Positions 15,710 to 23,278 of a stretch of DNA of 64,000 bases are shown one piece after another. The stretch is from Rheinheimera salexigens. GTDB lineage: Bacteria; Pseudomonadota; Gammaproteobacteria; Enterobacterales; Alteromonadaceae. Numbering within the stretch: the first letter of the stretch is position 1; every line of letters begins with the position of its first letter. A program made the translations under genes and the position numbers. The notes below the pieces were generated by a model. That model was not told the DNA's origin and made no database searches. It saw only the letters and a list, made by a program, of their open reading frames with translations. The DNA is taken from NCBI RefSeq assembly GCF_001752395.1, contig NZ_MKEK01000001.1, forward strand, positions 981,044 to 1,045,043, written 5' to 3'.

Positions 15710-17500
15710 TTATAGTTTAAGTTGCTGAGTTGCGTCGACAGGGAGTTGATGATGGCTAACAATGATTAATAGGCCCTGTTTTTGCCGAGCAATTAACGCC
15801 TGTAATACCTGCTGCATCGTTGTTGGATCTAAGCCTGCAAAGGGTTCATCTAACAATAGGATAGGCCGCTGAGTGAGTAGCAAGCGCGCTAAAGCTATAC
15901 GTCTTGCCTGACCACCTGAGACTTGAGCCCCATATTCGCCTAAAGCGGTATTAAGTTGGTCGGGTTGCGCCTTAACCCAGTCGGTTAAGCTAACTTCGGC
16001 TATGACTTGCCACAGTTGTTGCTCGGTTGCCTCTGGTGCCCCTAAGCGTAAATTTTGCGCTAGGCTAAGATCAAATATGTCTAATTGCTGCGGTAAATAG
16101 CCAATAACATTTTGTAGCTGCCAAGCGGTATAAGGCTGGTTATTTAATCGTATGTCACCACTACAACTAAGTTGATTGGCCAGCACTTGCAGTAAAGTAG
16201 ATTTGCCACAGCCAGAAGTACCACTAATGTGTAACACTCGCCGAGAGTTTGATTCCGTACTTAATTCCGTGCTTAACTCATTATCTAGCTCAGTATCTAA
16301 ATCACTAACTAGCATAAAGCTAACATTGTCAGGTCCAGTTAACGCACCACTTTGCCGGGCACTAAGCTGTTGCACGGATAACTGCCAAGGCCCTGTTGGC
16401 ACAGCTTTGGCGTTAGAATGAGTTTGTATATGATCAGGTGCATGGGTTTGAGCTTCAGCAGGCTGGGCCAGTTGATTAACCCGATCTCGCGCCGCTATGC
16501 TTAAACCTAAAGCGATAAAACTTTGGCATAACGGGGTTAAAGCTTCATTTAAAGCCCAAAGTGCTAACAAGGCGGCGAGTAATAACGGGACGGTTAATTG
16601 TGCCGCAGCCACTAATATTATGCCTTGCCATAATATCGCCAACATAGCCCCAGCCAGCAGCAATTGCTGGACTAGGTTAGCCAAGCTGGTCAGTTGTTGT
16701 TGTTTTAACTGTAATTGTAAGTAGCGTTGATCGGTGCTGCTAAAACGGTTTGCTGCTTCATCCCAACGTTGCCACAGCAATAGCGGTGTCATCATAGCTA
16801 AAGGCTCCAGCAATTGTTGCCGTCTTATGCCGGCTAAATTAGTATCTTGTTTTGCTAGCTTTATGCCCGCTAATAAGGTGAATAAGGGCACGACTAACCA
16901 AGCTAGTAACAGAGGGGCAAGCGCATAATAGGCTAAGCTGGGCGCCAGTAAATACCAAAATAAAATCACCAGTAGACTCAGTAAGCTGGCCCATATCCAA
17001 GGCGCGATAACTTTAAGCGGGAATAAATCTAATAAATCGATATCTGCGACTAAACGCTGCAGTACTTGTGCAGACCCTTGGGCTGAGCCTGGCGCTGAAC
17101 CTTGGGCTTGACTATTGGTTTGGCTATGGCGCTGAGTTTTTTGTGTCGCTAGCAAGCGAAAGCTATCCACCCGTAAATCTTTTAATAAACCCAGCGCAGC
17201 ATAATGTGAGGTTAAGCGCTCGGCATAGCGCCCAGCGGTGCGACTAATTGCACATAGCCGAATAATAGCGGCGGGTCTAAAATAATCAAAGCCGTAAGCG
17301 GTAGCACTGGCTAAGCCGGCTAATGCCGCGGCACTAATAAACCAACCTGACAACGCCAACAACGTTGCGCCGGCCAAAAGGGTAATAAAGCCTAATAAGA
17401 TAGCTAACGACCAATTACCAAGCCGACGATGCATAATATTGCGCAAGCTAATTAATTTTATATTTTTATTAAGGCTCTGAGTTGGCTTAGATTGCGCCAT
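15710..17500 (-). CDS. cydC: Heterodimeric ABC exporter subunit CydC
   Basis: With CydD it forms the inner-membrane ABC exporter required for assembly of cytochrome bd (thiol or heme export). An N-terminal six-helix membrane domain (IMHRRLGNWSLAILLGF...) is followed by an ATPase domain with Walker A GTSGCGKST, signature VSGGQARR and Walker B LLLDEPF. A Gln/Ser/Ala-rich repeat (SAPGSAQGSAQ) sits in a cytoplasmic loop near residue 130. At 596 residues it is slightly longer than E. coli CydC. It overlaps cydD by 14 bases and is the last gene of the cydABXDC operon. Confidence 0.93.
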   Translation of the reverse strand: MAQSKPTQSLNKNIKLISLRNIMHRRLGNWSLAILLGFITLLAGATLLALSGWFISAAALAGLASATAYGFDYFRPAAIIRLCAISRTAGRYAERLTSHYAALGLLKDLRVDSFRLLATQKTQRHSQTNSQAQGSAPGSAQGSAQVLQRLVADIDLLDLFPLKVIAPWIWASLLSLLVILFWYLLAPSLAYYALAPLLLAWLVVPLFTLLAGIKLAKQDTNLAGIRRQQLLEPLAMMTPLLLWQRWDEAANRFSSTDQRYLQLQLKQQQLTSLANLVQQLLLAGAMLAILWQGIILVAAAQLTVPLLLAALLALWALNEALTPLCQSFIALGLSIAARDRVNQLAQPAEAQTHAPDHIQTHSNAKAVPTGPWQLSVQQLSARQSGALTGPDNVSFMLVSDLDTELDNELSTELSTESNSRRVLHISGTSGCGKSTLLQVLANQLSCSGDIRLNNQPYTAWQLQNVIGYLPQQLDIFDLSLAQNLRLGAPEATEQQLWQVIAEVSLTDWVKAQPDQLNTALGEYGAQVSGGQARRIALARLLLTQRPILLLDEPFAGLDPTTMQQVLQALIARQKQGLLIIVSHHQLPVDATQQLKL

Positions 17501-19265
17501 CTGGCACCTGCTGTGATAAAGATTGTGCTGAGGAAGATGCTAGCTGGGGCAGTTGTATTATGCTATCGGCCCAGTCTAGGCCAGCGCTGTGATGACTGAC
17601 TAAGATTACCGTTTTGCCTTGGCTTAACTTGCCTAATAGCTGATGAATACGCAGGGCGGTATCGGGATCTAAATGGGCGCTTGGTTCATCTAATAACCAC
17701 AAGTTGGCATTACGCAAAAGCAATTGGCTAATGGCGAGACGCTGCAATTGCCCTCCAGATAAGCCTAATCCCCGTTCACCTAAAGGCGTGGCTAATTGCA
17801 GCGGTAGTTGCTGAATAAGCGGCCATAACTCCACTTGTTGTAATACCGCTATTAATTGCTGATCGCTAGCCTGAGCATTAGCTAAGCGTAAATTATCAGC
17901 AATGCTGCCGGCCATAATGGCGCTGGTTTGAGCTAAGTAACCTAGCTGTTGCTGCCAATGTGTTCGGCAAAGCTGGCTTAAATTTTGTTGGTTAATACTT
18001 ACTTCACCTTGATATTGAGTAAAGCCAAGTAAGGTTTCTAATAAGGTAGATTTACCACAACCGCTGGCGCCTTGGATCACGATGCGTTGGCCAGCAGCTA
18101 AGGATAAATGAGCCAAGTCTAAGCGGGGCCGATTATGCTCACCTAGGACACGTAAATTACTAATCGTAATCGTAGGCGCACTATTAAACTGCAGTAATTG
18201 CTTACCCGTATGCTCCCATACTTTTCGCTGCAATAAGGGTTGTAGTTCTGCTACTGCCGCTAAAGCCTGAGCTTTAGCATGATAATCTGTGCCTAGTTGG
18301 CGCAAAGGTGCATAAAACTCAGGCGCTAATAATAAAATAAATAGCGCACCTTGGTAGGGCACAGGGATCTCACCTTTGGCCCAAGGTAAAATACCTAATA
18401 AGCCCAAACCAAGATATACGGCTAATAAGGCAATGGCTAATGACGCAAAAAACTCTAATACTGCGGTGGATAAAAAGGCTAAGCGTAGGACTTTCATGCT
18501 GCTACTGCGATAACGCTCAGCAGCACTGGCAACGCTATTAGTGGCGCGAGTGGTTGCTTGTAAATGTTGGATAGTGGCCATACCGCGCATTAAATCTAAA
18601 AAGCGACTGCTCATACGACTTAGCACTTGTAATTGTTGTTGACTGGCGCTGGTTGCTGCATTACCCAACAACACCATAAATATCGGTACTAAAGGCGCAG
18701 TAACCAGTAATAAAACCGCCGCTAATTTGCTGTAATATAAAATAGCGAAAAACAATAAAATAGGGCTAATTAATACTAAATAGCGCTGCACATAATATCG
18801 ACTTATAAAGCCGTCTAAGGCATCTACGTGCTCTAAAACTTGGCTGGCTAAACTGCCATCTGCAGCATATTGATTTTTTGCGCTGCCACTACTGGCAATA
18901 GTGTTTAGCAGTTGGCTGCGTAATGCAGCGCGACAACGTTGACTGGCTATTAAGCTAAGTTGCTCGCGGCAAAACTGCAGTAAGGGTCTGGCCAATAAAC
19001 ACAGTAACAACAACGGTAAAATAGCCAGCAAAGCGTTGGTATCAAGCGTTTGTTGCCTAAAGCTAGCCGTTAACCATTGGCTAAACACTTTGGCTAATAA
19101 ATAGCATTGCAGGACAAAAAATACCGCATGTAAAATTGCCAGAAATAATGCGCTGTGTAATAACCAACTTTGCGGTGCCAGTAGGGCATTTAGCTGTTGG
19201 CTGGCACCGACAGTTGTTTTCTCACTGGGCTTATCGCTAGGCTCAGTCAGTTTGATCTTCTTCAC
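17487..19265 (-). CDS. cydD: Heterodimeric ABC exporter subunit CydD
   Basis: Partner of CydC. The ATPase part has Walker A GASGCGKST, signature LSGGQLQR and Walker B LWLLDEPSAHLD; the membrane domain has the family PLVPIFMVLLG and LRLAFLSTAVLEFFASL segments. The start is uncertain. GTG 19265 is preferred because it places the first membrane helix (LLHSALFLAILHAVFF) about 35 residues in, as in relatives. An in-frame TTG at 19310 would add 15 residues (MALLTLCGWSL) that merely translate cydX in another frame. Neither has a clear ribosome binding site, so translation is probably coupled to cydX, which it overlaps. Confidence 0.88.
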   Translation of the reverse strand: MKKIKLTEPSDKPSEKTTVGASQQLNALLAPQSWLLHSALFLAILHAVFFVLQCYLLAKVFSQWLTASFRQQTLDTNALLAILPLLLLCLLARPLLQFCREQLSLIASQRCRAALRSQLLNTIASSGSAKNQYAADGSLASQVLEHVDALDGFISRYYVQRYLVLISPILLFFAILYYSKLAAVLLLVTAPLVPIFMVLLGNAATSASQQQLQVLSRMSSRFLDLMRGMATIQHLQATTRATNSVASAAERYRSSSMKVLRLAFLSTAVLEFFASLAIALLAVYLGLGLLGILPWAKGEIPVPYQGALFILLLAPEFYAPLRQLGTDYHAKAQALAAVAELQPLLQRKVWEHTGKQLLQFNSAPTITISNLRVLGEHNRPRLDLAHLSLAAGQRIVIQGASGCGKSTLLETLLGFTQYQGEVSINQQNLSQLCRTHWQQQLGYLAQTSAIMAGSIADNLRLANAQASDQQLIAVLQQVELWPLIQQLPLQLATPLGERGLGLSGGQLQRLAISQLLLRNANLWLLDEPSAHLDPDTALRIHQLLGKLSQGKTVILVSHHSAGLDWADSIIQLPQLASSSAQSLSQQVPDGAI

Positions 19266-19356
19266 CCTCGTAGCCGTTAAACTCCAGCCACATAGCGTTA
19301 ATAATGCCAAATGAGCAAGCTAATAACACCCCTAGGATCCAGGTAAAATACCACAT
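19243..19356 (-). CDS. cydX: Cytochrome bd small subunit CydX
   Basis: A 37-residue single-span membrane peptide that binds CydA and stabilises the heme site of the bd oxidase. It begins MWYFTWILGVLLACSFGIIN and continues AMWLEFNGYEG before an acidic tail. The MWYFxWILG start and the Glu in MWLE are the family hallmarks. ATG 19356 lies 15 bases after the cydB stop, behind AGGATAA. Its 3' end overlaps the start of cydD. It is short enough to be missed by automatic gene calling. Confidence 0.93.
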   Translation of the reverse strand: MWYFTWILGVLLACSFGIINAMWLEFNGYEGEEDQTD

Positions 19357-19371
19357 AAATTATCCTATTAA

Positions 19372-20508
19372 TTAATATAGAGAGTGGGAGTTGTCGCGTA
19401 CATGCTGCTCATTTAACCGGCCACGCATAACAAAGTAGCTCCAAGCGGTATACGACAGTACGATAGGCACAAACACGCAAGCAACAACAAACATAATTTG
19501 TAATGAGGTTTGACTGGCCGTAGCATCCCACATGGTTAAGCTATGTGCTGGCATGCTACTAGAGGGCATAATAAACGGAAACATACTAACACCCGCGGTT
19601 GCTATCACCATTGTTAGCGCTACGGCTGAGCTAAGGAATGCCAGTAAATGCCGTTTAGTGGCACTGGATAAAGCACATACCATAAAGCTTAATACGCCTA
19701 AAATCGGAATTAAGCTTAACCAAGGCCATTTAGCATAATTGTTAAACCAGGCAGCAGCACTAATCACTACAGTTTTTTCGGTAGTACGATTGATGCCATT
19801 AGTATCAATAATACTGGTCACGCTATAACCGTCTATACCGTAATATAACCACAGCCCTGCTAACACGAATAACACAGCACAACTTGCGGATAACAGAGTT
19901 GAGATTCTTTCACTGCGGGCTTTTATGTCGTCTTCGGTTTTAAGCTGTAAGTAAGTGGCACCATGATTAACCAACATTAAAAAACTAAACAGCCCGACAA
20001 ATAACGCAAACGGGTTTAGTAGGTCGAAAAAACCACCGGTATAATGTAAGCGTAAAATATCATCAAAATAAAATGGCACGCCTTGTAATAAATTACCAAA
20101 AGCGACACCAAATAACACTGCCGGTACGGCAGAGCCGATGGTTAATGCCCAATCGCATTTATTTCGCCAAGCGTCATTATCAATTTTTGCTCTATATTCA
20201 AAGCCAATTGGCCGGAGAAACAAGGCAAATAAAGTTAGCATCATCACGAAATAAAAGCTGCTAAATGCGGCTGCATACACCGTTGGCCAAGCGGCAAAAA
20301 GAGCACCAATAGCGGTAACTAACCAGACTTGGTTACCATCCCAATGCGGGGCTATGCTGTTGATCATTACGCGCCGTTGGTCGTCATTTTTACCAATCAG
20401 TTTTAGCAGTACAGCTACACCCAGATCAAAGCCATCAGTAATAACGAAACCTATTAATAGTACACCTATTAGTAGCCACCAAATAAATCGTAATACTTCA
20501 TAGTCCAT
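19372..20508 (-). CDS. cydB: Cytochrome bd ubiquinol oxidase subunit II
   Basis: The second large subunit of the high-affinity quinol oxidase: integral inner-membrane protein of 378 residues, with the family start (YEVLRFIWWLLIGVLLIGF) and the NQVWLVTAIGALFAAWP and FRPIGFEYR segments. It has about eight membrane helices. It starts two bases after the cydA stop and is followed by cydX, so translation is coupled along the operon. Confidence 0.96.
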   Translation of the reverse strand: MDYEVLRFIWWLLIGVLLIGFVITDGFDLGVAVLLKLIGKNDDQRRVMINSIAPHWDGNQVWLVTAIGALFAAWPTVYAAAFSSFYFVMMLTLFALFLRPIGFEYRAKIDNDAWRNKCDWALTIGSAVPAVLFGVAFGNLLQGVPFYFDDILRLHYTGGFFDLLNPFALFVGLFSFLMLVNHGATYLQLKTEDDIKARSERISTLLSASCAVLFVLAGLWLYYGIDGYSVTSIIDTNGINRTTEKTVVISAAAWFNNYAKWPWLSLIPILGVLSFMVCALSSATKRHLLAFLSSAVALTMVIATAGVSMFPFIMPSSSMPAHSLTMWDATASQTSLQIMFVVACVFVPIVLSYTAWSYFVMRGRLNEQHVRDNSHSLY

Positions 20509-20510
20509 GA

Positions 20511-22079
20511 TTAATCCCCTTTAAGCTCAGTCGCTGCATGCTCTAAATCGTACTTGCCGGTATGTAATGCTGCGGGGCCAATCCGAGCATATTTAATCAT
20601 CAACCATATTTCGATAATAATAAAAATGGTATACAGCACCATGATGGAGCCCAGACTAATTAACAGATCATTAACCGTGAGTTGGGATACCGCCATATGG
20701 GTAGGCAATATTTCACCAATTGCCCATGGTTGGCGGCCGTATTCTGCCACTAGCCAACCTGCTTCACTGGCAATCCAGGGTAAAGGTAGACTGAAAATAG
20801 CAAACTTAAGTAGCCATTTGGGTTTATTCACCGTGCGTTTTGCGCTGTGCCAGAATGCCAAAATAAATAGTAATAGCATTAACATACCGCACGCAACCAT
20901 CACCCTGAAGCTCCAAAATAGTGGCCATACTTGTGGCACAGAGCCTTCAACGGCTGCAGCAATTTGCTCTGGGGTGGCATTGGCAACATCATCAGTAAAT
21001 GCGGTTAATAGCATGCCGTAGCCTAAGTCGTCTCTAAGCTCGTTAAAGCGATTAACAGTGACGGCTGACTTATCACCCTGCCGATATTGCTGCATCAGCA
21101 CATAGGCTTCTTGACCGCGAATAATGCGCTCTAAATGCTCACGCTTTAACTTATCTAAGCCTTTTACTTCTTCGGTTAACGAACGCGTGGCGATAAGGCC
21201 TAATACGGCGGGAATTTTAATGGCGTAATCAGTGGTTTGGGTTTCGGCATTAGGCAAGCCAAACAGGGTGAAAGGAGCCGGTGCAGGGTGGGTATTCCAT
21301 TCGGCTTCTATCGACGCTAATTTTACTTTTTGTACCGCCCCAACTTCATAACCTGACTCATCACCTAGTACAATAACGGATAATACGCTGGCTAAGCCAA
21401 ATGCTGCAGCAATAGCAAAGCTGCGCCGAGCAAACGCGATATTGCGACCTTTTAATAAATACCAACTAGAGATGGCTAGGACGAAGATAGCCCCAGTGAC
21501 ATAGCCCGCTGACACGGTATGGACAAATTTAACTTGCGCTACCGGATTAAAAACAACTTCACTAAAGCTACTAAGCTCCATACGCATGGTATCAATATTA
21601 AATTGAGCACCTACCGGGTTTTGCATCCAACCATTAGCTATTAAGATCCATAATGCAGAGAGATTGGTCCCCAAGGCCATAAGCCAAGTAACAATTAAAT
21701 GCTTCTCTTTACTTAACCTATCCCAACTAAAGAAAAATAAACCAACTAAGGTTGACTCTAAAAAGAACGCCATTAAGGCTTCAATGGCTAAAGGGGCGCC
21801 AAAGATATCACCGACATAATGAGAATAATAAGACCAATTGGTGCCAAATTGAAACTCCATGGCTAAACCGGTAGTAATGCCTAAAGCAAAGTTAATACCA
21901 AACAATTTACCCCAAAACTTGGTCATATCACGATATATAGTTTTGCCAGTCATGACATAAACTGACTCCATTATCGCCAAGATAAAGGTCAAACCAATGG
22001 TTAAAGGAACGAATAAGAAGTGGATCATTACCGTAAAGGCGAATTGAAATCGTGATAGGTCGACTATGTCCATCTGCAT
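20511..22079 (-). CDS. cydA: Cytochrome bd ubiquinol oxidase subunit I
   Basis: Carries hemes b558, b595 and d and the quinol site of the bd oxidase. The 522 residues align with E. coli CydA, including the long Q-loop form (EERI-like region and GLDKLKREHLERI). Heme ligands are visible as His in MIHFLFVP and as the Met in the AFW/GML region; GRQPWAIGE is the diagnostic quinol-loop motif. ATG 22079 (or the Met two codons later) is preceded by CTGGAGT. It is the first gene of cydABXDC. Oxygen control is expected, but no clear FNR or ArcA site was seen. Confidence 0.97.
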   Translation of the reverse strand: MQMDIVDLSRFQFAFTVMIHFLFVPLTIGLTFILAIMESVYVMTGKTIYRDMTKFWGKLFGINFALGITTGLAMEFQFGTNWSYYSHYVGDIFGAPLAIEALMAFFLESTLVGLFFFSWDRLSKEKHLIVTWLMALGTNLSALWILIANGWMQNPVGAQFNIDTMRMELSSFSEVVFNPVAQVKFVHTVSAGYVTGAIFVLAISSWYLLKGRNIAFARRSFAIAAAFGLASVLSVIVLGDESGYEVGAVQKVKLASIEAEWNTHPAPAPFTLFGLPNAETQTTDYAIKIPAVLGLIATRSLTEEVKGLDKLKREHLERIIRGQEAYVLMQQYRQGDKSAVTVNRFNELRDDLGYGMLLTAFTDDVANATPEQIAAAVEGSVPQVWPLFWSFRVMVACGMLMLLLFILAFWHSAKRTVNKPKWLLKFAIFSLPLPWIASEAGWLVAEYGRQPWAIGEILPTHMAVSQLTVNDLLISLGSIMVLYTIFIIIEIWLMIKYARIGPAALHTGKYDLEHAATELKGD

Positions 22080-22153
22080 ACTCCAGGTGCGCAGTTAAAA
22101 GTAGGTCATAACACACTGGATGTATGACATTACTAATATACTCCGATGATATT

Positions 22154-22170
22154 GCTATGCAAAGCATAGC
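22154..22170. promoter_or_regulatory. Palindrome upstream of cydA
   Basis: GCTATGC-AAA-GCATAGC, perfect seven-base arms, lies about 75 bases before the cydA start and between murR and cydA. No T run follows on the minus strand, so it is more likely a protein-binding site than a terminator of murR. Confidence 0.4.
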
Positions 22171-22207
22171 GTAAAATGAGTAACCGCCTAGAGTTGGTAG
22201 ATTAAAA

Positions 22208-23065
22208 CTAACGTTTACGGGCTAAAAAGCTATCGACACTTTGATTAGACGCCGCCAACATTTTACGACCTGCAGCATAGCTTTGCGTTAATAAAATAAA
22301 CAAAATGTCGATGACTAACTCTTGTGCATTGCGCGCCAGTATTGACGATAAGCGTGCAGAGCCTTCATCAGCGACGGTATATAAATTATGTTGAGCTAAC
22401 CGCGCTATAGTATTATTGCCAAACGAAGTAATACTGATAATTTGTACGTTATTTTGCTTAGCTTGTTCAGTAATTTTTACACTATCAAAAGTTTCGCCCG
22501 ATTCGCTTATAATAATAAGCACATCATTGGCCGCATAATTAGCAATATTGGCTAATTGAATATGGGTATCAGATTCTGCTAACGCCGCCATACCGAGTTT
22601 TTGTAATTTATACGAAAAATCTTTAGCTACTAAGGCCGAGCCGCCTTTGCCACACAGTAAAATTCGCTTAGCTGATTTTAATACCTGAGCCGCCTGCTCA
22701 AATTGCTTTTGATTATTTATGGCTTGAGTTTTTTGCAGCACATTAATTTTACTGGCTAATAGTTTTTTACTCATGGCAGTAAAATTATCATCTAATGATA
22801 TTTCGCCATGTAGCTTGGGCATGTCAGCATGCTCTTGTCGATATAAGCTATCGGTAAGGGCAAATTTAAAATCAGGATAACCTTTATAGCCGAGTTTTTG
22901 AGTAAAACGCACCACACTAGCTTGGCTAATACCCACTTGCTGGGCCAGTTTTTGTGATGGCATATCACGAATTTGATCGGGATTAGCCAAAATATATTCG
23001 GCTAACTGCTGTTCGGCTCGGGGAAACTTTTCCCGTAACGCCTGAATTTTATCAAGTACTGACAT
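22208..23065 (-). CDS. murR: MurR/RpiR-family transcriptional regulator
   Basis: A 285-residue regulator with an N-terminal RpiR helix-turn-helix (KLAQQVGISQASVVRFTQKLG, about residues 39-60) and a C-terminal SIS sugar-phosphate-binding domain (CGKGGSALVAKDFSYKLQKLG; IIISESGETFDSV). It resembles E. coli MurR ([20 protein letters not shown]) more than HexR. With anmK and a TonB receptor adjacent, control by MurNAc-6-phosphate or a related cell-wall sugar is a reasonable inference. No murQ etherase is in the window. It is on the same strand as, and downstream of, the TonB receptor, with a terminator between. Confidence 0.8.
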   Translation of the reverse strand: MSVLDKIQALREKFPRAEQQLAEYILANPDQIRDMPSQKLAQQVGISQASVVRFTQKLGYKGYPDFKFALTDSLYRQEHADMPKLHGEISLDDNFTAMSKKLLASKINVLQKTQAINNQKQFEQAAQVLKSAKRILLCGKGGSALVAKDFSYKLQKLGMAALAESDTHIQLANIANYAANDVLIIISESGETFDSVKITEQAKQNNVQIISITSFGNNTIARLAQHNLYTVADEGSARLSSILARNAQELVIDILFILLTQSYAAGRKMLAASNQSVDSFLARKR

Positions 23066-23228
23066 TGGTTATTCCTTTATGACCAAAACTTATTGCCTTG
23101 TCGCTACCGTGACAGTGTATAAGATATTCAGCAAATTACGCAGTAAAATCCTGCGCTTATATATAAGCTTATATCAAAGTTTAAATCAGGTTATGCATAA
23201 GTTATGTAAATCGTAGCAATAATCTAAA

Positions 23229-23261
23229 TAAAAAAGCCCGCGAATATTACTCAGCGGGCTT
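23229..23261 (-). terminator. Rho-independent terminator of the TonB receptor gene
   Basis: On the minus strand AAGCCCGC and GCGGGCTT form an 8-bp stem with a 12-base loop followed by a T run, just after the receptor stop codon. Confidence 0.85.
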
Positions 23262-23278
23262 AGTTTAGTTCATCAAGT

